Shown here piece by piece: positions 1 to 8,800 of a stretch of 64,000 bases of DNA (positions within the stretch are counted from its first letter, which is position 1; each line of letters begins with the position of its first letter). The DNA is from an uncultured Clostridia bacterium. GTDB taxonomy: Bacteria > Bacillota > Clostridia > Christensenellales > Borkfalkiaceae. The DNA lies in NCBI GenBank assembly GCA_934271065.1, contig CAKQQQ010000003.1, positions 124,001-188,000 of the forward strand, given 5' to 3'. The notes beneath the pieces were generated by a model. That model ran no database searches. It saw only the letters and a program-made list of their open reading frames with translations, and was not told where the DNA came from. A program made the translations under genes and the position numbers.

Positions 1-1
1 C

Positions 2-277
2 CCCGCAAAGGTTACCGCCGATAAACCGGGTACTTACACCGTAACGCAGAAACTGTTGACCGCGCCGGGCGCGGAACAGAGAACGCTTACCGAACGCTTT
101 TACGTCCGCGTGGCGTCGGAACAAAGCAATATAGAAAGGGAAGAAGACGCGCTCGAAACCCCCGTCCGCAACGTTGAGACGGAAAAGGGCTACGACGATC
201 TTCTTATATGGTTCGCCGCCGCGCTGCTTGCTTTCGCGTTCGCAGAGTGGTGGTTGCAATCGAGAACCGCGTTATAA
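2..277 (+). CDS. C-terminal end of a membrane-anchored surface protein, probably VWA/BatA type (partial)
   Basis: Open reading frame that enters from the left edge of the window and stops at 275-277, so only the last 91 residues are visible. What remains is a beta-rich, hydrophilic stretch (a TYTVTQKLL-like strand followed by a charged linker) and one hydrophobic segment near the C-terminus (LLIWFAAALLAFAFAEWWL), followed by a short basic tail. This layout, an extracytoplasmic domain with a C-terminal anchor, matches the end of BatA-like von Willebrand A proteins. The next gene, 16 bases downstream on the same strand, is a clear double-VWA protein. The VWA assignment for this fragment is inference from context; no MIDAS motif is inside the window. 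Confidence 0.55.
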   Translation, partial: PAKVTADKPGTYTVTQKLLTAPGAEQRTLTERFYVRVASEQSNIEREEDALETPVRNVETEKGYDDLLIWFAAALLAFAFAEWWLQSRTAL

Positions 278-293
278 GGCAAGGTAATTTACG

Positions 294-3074
294 ATGCTTG
301 ATTTTCACGTTAATTTTGCTCATCCGTGGCTGTGGCTGTTGCTGCTGCCTGCCGTCGCCTGCGCGCTTATACCTTATTTCCGTACCCCGAAAAAGTACAG
401 AAGAAACAGAAACAGGATAATTTCGCTCTGTCTGCATATCGCGGTAGTGACGTTCGCCACCGCCGCGCTCGTCAACACCACTTTCGATTATAAAGTATAC
501 AATTCGGGCAACGAAATACTGCTCGTGATAGACTCGTCGTACAGCACCGAATCCGAAAAGACCGCGAAAGAGAATTACGTCCGCGACTTCGTCGCTATGG
601 CGGATACGCGCGTGTTCAGAGTGGGCGCGGTTACGTTCGGTGCGGATTATAAGTACGCCGTGCCGATGACTAACGTCACGGACGACTTCGTAGAGAAGTA
701 TCTATCCGGCGAACAGCCAGACGACTCGGGCAGCGATATAGCAGCCGCGCTCGAATACGCGGCAACGCTCTTCGAACGCCCCGAAACCGCAAAAATAGTG
801 CTTATAAGCGACGGATTCGAAACCGATAACGACGCGATTTCCGCGGCGCGCGCGGTCGCCGCCGACGGGATAAGGATAGACGCGATCACTTCGTCTTCGC
901 TTAACCCGGTTTTCGATTTGCAGGTAACTGGCGTTACCACGCCCGACTATAACGTAGAGACGGGCGAAGAGTTCGATCTCGGCGTAAATATAAAAAACGC
1001 AGGCAACTCCGCCGCAACCGCCGTTCTGGCGATTTACGACAACGAAGAATTAAAAAGCAGAACGACGATAGAAGTACCCGTCGGGGCGCAGACCGTTACG
1101 GTCGCGCACTCGTACGAAACGCGCGGTTTACATTCGCTTAAAGCGGTGGTCGAAATCGACAACGACGGCGTGGCGCAGAACAACTCCGCACGCGCGTACA
1201 GGTATCTCGAAACGTTCAAAGACGTACTCGTGATAGAAGGTTACGCGGGGCAGTCGGGCGAAATAAAAGAGTTGCTCGACGGCTACGAAGTGCGCGTCGT
1301 TACGATAGGCTCGGACGATATGCCCGCCACTCTCGACGAGTTGCGCGCCTACGACGAGATTATTCTCAACAACGTGTCCAACGCCGACCTGCAACGCCAT
1401 CGCGGGCTGGATAAACTGCTCAACGACTACGTTTACGTCGTCGGCGGCGGATTGTTTACGGCAGGCGGAAAAGACTCGACGGACTCAAGTCTCAATCACG
1501 CGTATAACCGCGCGGATATGGAAGGCAGTCTGTATCAGCAGATGCTGCCCGCGCAGATAATAGACTATACTCCGCCGCTCGGCTTATTCCTGATAATCGA
1601 CGTATCGGGCAGTATGGGCGAGGGCGAAGAATCTAAATTACAGGCGGCGAAAGACGCGGCGAAGAGTATAGTTACCGATACCAACGTTATGTCCGACCGC
1701 GACTACGTCGGGGTTATAACCCTTTCGGACGACGCGGAAAGAGAATTGAGGCTTACGCCTATGACGCGACAGGACGATATAGTCGACGCTATCTATAATA
1801 TAGGAAAGGGCAACACGACGTATTTCGCGCCGTCTTTGAAAGCGGCGGCAAGGTCGCTCGTGATAGCGTATAACAACCACGAAATAGAAAGAATGCACGT
1901 CGTGGTAATATCCGACGGCGAAGACAGCGACTTCGAAGAATATCTCGCGGTGGTCAAAAAGTACGCCGGCACGGGCGAGACGAGCGGCGGAACGGAAGTT
2001 TTACCCGAATCCGCGCGCGTAAGTTTTTCGTTCGTAGGCGTTCAGGCGTCGGACTATAAGATGAAAGAAATGAAACAAGCCGCTCAGGCGGGGCGCGGCG
2101 GGGCGTATAACTGCGACTCTAAAAACCTTACGGCAAGCATAAAGAACGATATTAAAATAACGCCCGTAGCCGAATCCGAAGAAAAGACGTTCACTCCGCA
2201 ACTGTCGAAAGAAAGTTATTATTCAAACGTCATATCGCAGTCGGAAATGCCGTCGCTCGAAGGCTTTTACGGCGCGAAAGCGAGAGTAGGCACGACCGTT
2301 CTTTACGGCGAGTACGGCGTACCGATATATTCCGAGTGGAAGTACGGCGCGGGTACGGTAGGGAGTTTTATGTGCGACCTTAACGGCGTGTGGTCGTCGG
2401 CGTTCACGGGTTCGGAAGCGGGTAAAAAGTTCCTGCTTGCGGCAGTCAATAAGATTTTCCCGACGGCAAGCGTCAAACCGCAGAATATCCGTATAAACTT
2501 AAGAGAAGAAAATTACGAAACGCAGGTGGGCGTGTTGTACGCCGACGGCGGACTTAAAGACGGCGAAACGATCGGTATGGAAGTCGTGAACGTAGCCGAT
2601 CACGAAACGGCGGTAAGCGTAGTCGCGCCGTCCGCCGAAAACAGGTACACGCGCGGCTCGTTTACGGTAAAAAAAGACGGCGTTTACGCGATAACCGTTA
2701 CCCGTTACGCCGCCGACGGAAGCGTTATCGCCGCCCGTACGGAGTATAAGACGTTCTCGTACTCGAAAGAGTATTCGTTGCCCGACGGGGAATTCGACAA
2801 CGTCGCGTTTATGGCTAAACTCGCGCGCGGCAACGACGAAAACGCGCCCGTAACGGCACCGCTCGATACGGCGGACGCGTCACTCGCGTTCGAAGGGTTC
2901 AGAAGAACGCTCGACAGAAGTTATAATCCGCTCATTCTGCTGATGATACTTACTACGGTTTGTTTCCTGCTCGATATAGCGGTCAGGAAATTCAAATTCA
3001 AATGGATTCACGAACTCGTTCGCGAAGCGAAAGAGAAAAAGGCGCGCGAACGCGCCGACGGAGGCGGAGTATGA
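294..3074 (+). CDS. Membrane protein with two von Willebrand factor A domains and a CARDB-like domain
   Basis: 926 residues. An N-terminal membrane segment pair (about 10-28 and 44-60) is followed by a first VWA domain with a DxSxS metal site (D80, S82, S84). Then come a CARDB-like beta domain (about 205-300), a glutamine-amidotransferase-like alpha/beta region (about 305-425), a second VWA domain with a classical DVSGSMG MIDAS (D436, S438, S440), a beta-rich region, and a C-terminal membrane helix (about 893-912) with a basic tail. Such proteins occur beside MoxR ATPases and DUF58 proteins in Bat-type clusters and are thought to act in envelope assembly or stress; the exact role is unknown. 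The ATG at 294 follows an AAGGCAAGG-like site. The stop overlaps the next start by four bases (ATGA), so translation is probably coupled to the LRR lipoprotein. Confidence 0.85.
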   Translation: MLDFHVNFAHPWLWLLLLPAVACALIPYFRTPKKYRRNRNRIISLCLHIAVVTFATAALVNTTFDYKVYNSGNEILLVIDSSYSTESEKTAKENYVRDFVAMADTRVFRVGAVTFGADYKYAVPMTNVTDDFVEKYLSGEQPDDSGSDIAAALEYAATLFERPETAKIVLISDGFETDNDAISAARAVAADGIRIDAITSSSLNPVFDLQVTGVTTPDYNVETGEEFDLGVNIKNAGNSAATAVLAIYDNEELKSRTTIEVPVGAQTVTVAHSYETRGLHSLKAVVEIDNDGVAQNNSARAYRYLETFKDVLVIEGYAGQSGEIKELLDGYEVRVVTIGSDDMPATLDELRAYDEIILNNVSNADLQRHRGLDKLLNDYVYVVGGGLFTAGGKDSTDSSLNHAYNRADMEGSLYQQMLPAQIIDYTPPLGLFLIIDVSGSMGEGEESKLQAAKDAAKSIVTDTNVMSDRDYVGVITLSDDAERELRLTPMTRQDDIVDAIYNIGKGNTTYFAPSLKAAARSLVIAYNNHEIERMHVVVISDGEDSDFEEYLAVVKKYAGTGETSGGTEVLPESARVSFSFVGVQASDYKMKEMKQAAQAGRGGAYNCDSKNLTASIKNDIKITPVAESEEKTFTPQLSKESYYSNVISQSEMPSLEGFYGAKARVGTTVLYGEYGVPIYSEWKYGAGTVGSFMCDLNGVWSSAFTGSEAGKKFLLAAVNKIFPTASVKPQNIRINLREENYETQVGVLYADGGLKDGETIGMEVVNVADHETAVSVVAPSAENRYTRGSFTVKKDGVYAITVTRYAADGSVIAARTEYKTFSYSKEYSLPDGEFDNVAFMAKLARGNDENAPVTAPLDTADASLAFEGFRRTLDRSYNPLILLMILTTVCFLLDIAVRKFKFKWIHELVREAKEKKARERADGGGV

Positions 3075-5827
3075 AAATTCTCAAAAGAATAGCGGCGGTC
3101 TGGCTCGTCGCGTGTTTCGCCTTCGCGGCGGCGGGCTGTAAAAAAGGTCCGACGCTCGACAGCCCCGACAATCTCGAAATAGACGCGTCGGCGTTGACGC
3201 TTGACTGGGATAAGGTTGAGAACGCCACGAACTATCTCGTTTCGGTAAACGGCAAAAACTCTATCGTGGCTAAACCGACGTTCAGTCTCGTCAATCTCTC
3301 GTCCGGCGATTACTCGTTAAAGGTAAAGGCGCGCGACGCGAAAGGCGGATATAACGATTCGGACTGGTCGAAGACCGTTCGCTTTACGAAAGAAGCCGAA
3401 AACGGGTTACAGTACGCGCTTACCAACGCCAACACGGAATATTGCGTTACGGGCGTGGGTACGGCGAGCGGAGACGTGGTTATAGGCGACACCTATCGCG
3501 GCAAACCCGTCACTTCCGTATCGGCGAAAGCGTTTTACGGCAAGAACGTGTTAAAGAGCGTTACGATAGGCAAAAACGTAAAGAGCGTCGGCGCGCAGGC
3601 GTTTACCAACTGCTCGCAGTTAAAGTCGGTAACTTTTTTCGACGGGTTGACTGAAATAGGCGATTACGCATTTCAGGGCTGTAAAAGTCTGACGACGGTA
3701 TCGTTGCCGAAAAATCTCGCGGCGGTCGCGGATTACGCGTTCAGGTATTGCAGAAGTTTAAGGGAAGTCGTATTCAACGACGGGCTTGAATCGATAGGCG
3801 AAAGCGCGTTCGCGGAATGTGACTCGCTTGAAAAGGTAATACTGCCCGACAGCGTAACGGCGATAGGGCAGAGCGCGTTTCAGAGTTGCGATAAACTCGC
3901 CGCGGTAACGTTCGGCGGCGGATTAAAAACCGTCGGGGCGAAGGCTTTTGCCGAAGACAAACTGCTTGCCGAAGTCTCGTTCGGAACTTCGCTGCAAACG
4001 ATAGGCGAATCGGCGTTTCACGCCTGTATCGCGCTGAAAAAGGCAATTTTGCCCGACGGCGTAACGGCGATAGGCGAATCGGCGTTTTACGGTTGCGAAG
4101 CGTTATCCGAAGCAAAACTCGGCGGCGGAATGAAATCGATAGGGCGTTACGCCTTTGAAAAAACGGGCGTGTATAAAGCCGAAAATAAAATCTATTACGT
4201 CGACGGCTGGGTTGTCGGCAGCGACGAAGACGTTTCCGAAATCATAATCAAGGACGGAATCGTCGGCATAGCGGACTACTCCTTTTATAATCGCGCGGGC
4301 ATAGACGAGTTTACTCTTCCGCCGTCCGTAAAAATAATCGGGGCGCGCGCGTTTTCGGGCTCGTCGCTTACGGGTTTCGATATCTGTAACGCGGAAGAAA
4401 TAGGCAATTACGCGTTTTCGGGCTGTAAAATTCTCGGAAGAAAGAGCGTCAATCTCGGCAAAAACCTTAAAAAGATAGGCAATTACGCCTTTTATAACTG
4501 CAAAGATTACGGCAATCCGAAATACGATTCCGTTCGCATACCGTCTTCGGTAGAGACGGTAGGCACTTACGCGTTCAGGGGCGCGGGCGATTACGTGAAC
4601 GTCAAAGAGAAGGGCGGCGGAGTCGTGTACGCCGATAAATGGATAGTCGATTACGTGCCGAAAGCCGACGGCGGAATAGACGTGGTTTACGCGAAAGAAG
4701 GCGTGACGGGCGTAAGCAATTACGCGTTTTACAAAAACGCGCAGGTGCAGAACGTCTTTCTGCCCGAATCGCTTAAAACGATAGGCACGGCGGCGTTTTA
4801 CGGCTGCACCGAACTTGCGGGGGTAAACTTTTCCGCCATATGCGATGTTACCGAAATATCCGACTACGCGTTTTATAAATGCTCGCTTTTAAGGTCGGTG
4901 CAAATTCCGAAAGGAGTAACGAGAATAGGCAGGTCGGCGTTTTATAAGAGCGGACTTACCAACGCGGAAATTCCGCGCAACGTCAAGGAGATAGGCGCGT
5001 ACGCGTTTTACGGTTGTCAGGATCTGTTCCTGCTCGACTTTACGGCGGATTCCAAACTCGAAAGCGTCGGCGAATACGCGTTCGGCGGCGGAAACGCAAT
5101 CGAAGCCGTGTCGTTACCGAACGCTTTGACTACGCTCGGCAAGCGCGCGTTTTATAAGAGCGCGTCGCTTAAAAGCGTAAAATTCGGAGGCGCGCTCGGC
5201 GAGATCGGCGAAGGGGCGTTCGAAGCCTGTTCGTCGCTTACGGCGGTGGATTTCGGCGATAATATAGTCGGGGTAGGCAAAAGGGCGTTTTACAAATGCT
5301 CGTCGCTTGCCGACGTAAACTTCGGTAACGTTAAAAGCGTGGGCGATTACGCGTTTTACGGCTGTGCGGAACTCAAAACCGTCAATCTGCCCGCAACGCT
5401 TGAAAATATAGGCGATTACGCGTTCCGCAACTGCGGGCTTTCGTCCGTCGTGTTGCGCGCGTCGGTCAAAACCGTCGGCGCGCACGCGTTCAACGGCAAC
5501 AAAGGCGTTACGTTCTTTACGGAAGCCGAAGCCGACGCGAACGGCTGGAACGCCAGATGGAATTCGGCGTACCGCCCGACGATAACGGGTTGCGTTCTGT
5601 CGGAAGACGGAACTTACGTCGTGTCTTTCGTGAAAACCGAAACCGCGCTCGTAAACCTTACCGAAAAAACGCCGGCGGGCGATCCGCAAAGAGCAGGTTA
5701 CGCGTTCGGCGGGTGGAAGGTCATAGACGAAGAAACGCAGACCGAAACGATTATCGGATCGGCTATGCTTGCGACCGTTCCCGACGGAACTACGCTTACC
5801 GCGATATGGAACGAAATCGGCGACTGA
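3071..5827 (+). CDS. BspA-like leucine-rich-repeat lipoprotein with FN3 and InlB B-repeat ends
   Basis: 918 residues from the ATG at 3071, which overlaps the preceding stop and has a GGAGGCGGAG site in front. An upstream alternative start lies inside the VWA gene and would bury the signal peptide. The signal sequence ends in the lipobox FAAAGC (C23), so the mature protein is probably lipid-anchored on the outer face. Domains in order: fibronectin-III-like (about 30-106), roughly 25 BspA/LRR_5 repeats of about 23 residues with the pattern IGDYAFxGCxxLxxVxLPxxLxxI, interrupted by several YYVDGWVVG-type breaks, and a C-terminal InlB B-repeat (about 845-915, ending in TLTAIWNEI). BspA repeats in other bacteria bind host matrix or other cells; that is family knowledge, and the ligand here is unknown. 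Confidence 0.9.
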   Translation: MKILKRIAAVWLVACFAFAAAGCKKGPTLDSPDNLEIDASALTLDWDKVENATNYLVSVNGKNSIVAKPTFSLVNLSSGDYSLKVKARDAKGGYNDSDWSKTVRFTKEAENGLQYALTNANTEYCVTGVGTASGDVVIGDTYRGKPVTSVSAKAFYGKNVLKSVTIGKNVKSVGAQAFTNCSQLKSVTFFDGLTEIGDYAFQGCKSLTTVSLPKNLAAVADYAFRYCRSLREVVFNDGLESIGESAFAECDSLEKVILPDSVTAIGQSAFQSCDKLAAVTFGGGLKTVGAKAFAEDKLLAEVSFGTSLQTIGESAFHACIALKKAILPDGVTAIGESAFYGCEALSEAKLGGGMKSIGRYAFEKTGVYKAENKIYYVDGWVVGSDEDVSEIIIKDGIVGIADYSFYNRAGIDEFTLPPSVKIIGARAFSGSSLTGFDICNAEEIGNYAFSGCKILGRKSVNLGKNLKKIGNYAFYNCKDYGNPKYDSVRIPSSVETVGTYAFRGAGDYVNVKEKGGGVVYADKWIVDYVPKADGGIDVVYAKEGVTGVSNYAFYKNAQVQNVFLPESLKTIGTAAFYGCTELAGVNFSAICDVTEISDYAFYKCSLLRSVQIPKGVTRIGRSAFYKSGLTNAEIPRNVKEIGAYAFYGCQDLFLLDFTADSKLESVGEYAFGGGNAIEAVSLPNALTTLGKRAFYKSASLKSVKFGGALGEIGEGAFEACSSLTAVDFGDNIVGVGKRAFYKCSSLADVNFGNVKSVGDYAFYGCAELKTVNLPATLENIGDYAFRNCGLSSVVLRASVKTVGAHAFNGNKGVTFFTEAEADANGWNARWNSAYRPTITGCVLSEDGTYVVSFVKTETALVNLTEKTPAGDPQRAGYAFGGWKVIDEETQTETIIGSAMLATVPDGTTLTAIWNEIGD

Positions 5828-5890
5828 CGCAATCGGTTTAGTCCGAAACGGATAAATATTTTTTAACCTTTACAGGAGATGTGTTACACA

Positions 5891-8800
5891 ATGAGCAAAT
5901 TGAAGAGATTTTTTACCGCAACGCTCGTAGCGGCAACGCTCGCGTGTCTGTTCGCGTTCGGCGCGGCAGGCTGTAAGAAAAGCGATTCGGTTAAAAACGA
6001 ATTCGTCCTTTACGGCGGAGAAACGATAACTTTAAGCGGCAAAAAGAACGGCGAAATTCCGTTCCCCGCCGATCCGACGCGAGAAGGCTTTTTCTTCGAC
6101 GGCTGGTACGCCGATCCCGCGTTTACGGGCAGCCCCGTGACGAGCGGTAAATTCGACGGCAAAACGACCTATTACGCCAAGTGGGAAGTAGGTTGCCCCG
6201 TCATACTGCAACCCGAGGGCGGCGCGCTTTCGGTAACGAAAGTATACGTCCGCGCGGGCGAACCCGTATCCGCCGCGCTTGCCGATTACGTTCCCGTAAA
6301 GGGCGATCTCGTTTTCGGCGGCTGGTTTATCGGCGATAATCCGTTGACTTCCGACGTGGTCGGAACTCTCGAAGGGCTTACGCTTACGGCGGCGTATAAG
6401 GCGAAATTCGTTATAAACGGCTCGGTTGAAAACCTTGACGGGGCGTACGAAGACGTAGCGAACTTCATCGAAGGTTACGCGTTCGTCGGCGACGAACTCG
6501 AAGCCTACGCGGTAAAGGAAGGGTTTACCGCCGAGAACGCCGACGAGTACGTCGTGAACGAAGATTCTTCCAAAAACGTATTCAAAGTATCTTTCTCGCG
6601 TAACAAGTACAACTTTGAAATACACGAACTCTATCCCGACGGAAGCGAAGCGAAAATCGACCGCAGAAAATACTATTACGGCAGCGCGGTAGATTTGCCG
6701 ACCGAAGAACTCTCTTTCGAAGGTTACAGATTTATCGGCTGGGCGAAGAGTAAAGCCGCCGCTTACGGCGACGCTTTTAGCGAAAAATCGGTAGTCGTGT
6801 CGGGCGATACGGCGTTGTACCCCGTATGGGATCGCGGCTACGCGGATATGTTCGGCGGCAGCGACTATCTCTTTATAGATCACGAGCGTGAAAACGGCGT
6901 AATTCTCCGCCGCGGCGGCGTGGACATTCCGGGCAGATACGACGAGACGTACGAAATGTACTTCTTCTACAACGACGAAGACGTCCGCACGCTTAAAATT
7001 ACTCTCGACGAAAAGTCGCATAAATTCATATTCTACGCCACGCGCGGCGGAACGTACTACGCTTGGGACGCTACCGCTAAAACGGGCGAAAACACCGATA
7101 TATCCATAATTCTGGACAACGTAAACGGAATAACTTACGACTCGACTGTAGAAGGCGACAGAAAAACACTCAAAGGTACTTACGAGATAACCGAAGACGG
7201 AATGTGCAGGGCAACGCTTAAAAACGCCGCCACGCAAGAAGAGACTACGATGACCTTCCTGCTCGGTCAGAATATGGCTACCAAGCATAACGTCTTCCGC
7301 GTTCGCGGCGAAGAATACCGTTACGGAACGCTTGCGAGACGGCTCAATTACTATCCGCTCGTAACTCTCGACGGGTTCGGTAACGCCACGCTCGTCACGC
7401 CCACGCAGACCGCTTCGTTCGAGTACGATATAACGGGCGACGTGGTAACGCTCGAATCCGATCAGAAAGAAGTTCTGGTTATAAAAATAAAAGACTTCGG
7501 CGGCAAGATCGGTTACGACTCTTACGATAAAGATTTCGATACCGTTATGTATTGCGAATCGCCCGAAACGCTCAACGCCGCGCTTACGCTCGACGGTTGC
7601 GGCGACGCGAAGTACGAATACGGTAAAACGACCTATACGGGTACTTACACGCTTTCCGCGTCGCTGTTTGGCGGCAAAATAATAACCGTTTCCGCCACGG
7701 CGGAAGACGGAACGACTTTCAAGCGCGTTTTCCGTTATTACGATAAGAAGATAGGCGTGACCGTCCTTGCGAAGATGTTCGTCAACTGCGAAGAAAATTA
7801 CGCCGAGCATTACTTCGTGGACGATTCGGGCAGCCTTAAAAACGATAAGTTGTTCGTCGTTGACGGGGCAAAGGGATATTTCTACGAGATAAAAGACGCT
7901 TCCGCGAAGACGTACGAATTAGCGTCCGAAGGATCGATTAAAACGAACGACGACGGGTTTTACGTTTACACCGCCGAAAAGACCGAAGACTGGGCGAGCG
8001 TGAAGTCCGCCGACAGAGTGATAGGCGCGTTTAACACGGGCGATTACCGCGTGTTCTTCTTTGCCGAAGAAGACGGAGTAAAAGCCCCGTCCACCGTGAA
8101 TTATCTCAGCGTCGACGGCTCTGCGGTTACGATAATAGCCGAAAAATTCGCCGTGTACTCCGATAAAGACGGCAAGACGATTATAGGTCTCGTAAGCAAA
8201 CGCGACGCGTATATGGTCGTTACCGACGGCGTTAATAATTACTATTTTGCGTTCGCAGAAGTCGGCGGCAACGTTATCGAACCGCTTGAAAACGCTCCGC
8301 TCGTGCTTACCAAACGCGTTATAAAAGACGGCTCGGCGACGACCGACGCCAAGACCAGCCTTACGCTTACCGGCAAGAAGACGGGCGAAGATCTCGATTC
8401 GATTTATTCTTCCGCCGACGGCGACGGGAATGTTACCGCCGTTTACGGCGTAAGCAAAGCCGAAAACTTCGTTTTGCCCGCGCTTAAAGTAATCGTCTAT
8501 ACGTTCGTTTCCAACGACGCGTCCGTCTCGTTCAAATTCGTCGTTACGACCAGCGAGACGATTTACGGCACGAGATATTACTTTAACTATTACGCGCTTA
8601 GCGAGACGATAACCTTCGCCACGATAAAGTCGATTGACGACGGCGATATAGAAAACGACTCGCAGACTCTCGCGTTTACCGACGAGAAGAATGCGAACGG
8701 CGAAGTCCTGCTCGTTTACAGCGACGGTACGAACAGTTATAAAGGCGCGTTCGATACGCATAACGTCACCGCCGAAGACGGCACGGTTTCCGTGGAAGCG

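Noticed and set aside
6032..7810. Long open frame on the minus strand, antisense to the giant lipoprotein
   Set aside because: It mirrors the codon bias of the sense gene, has no domain, start signal or promoter, and the sense strand encodes a clear lipoprotein.
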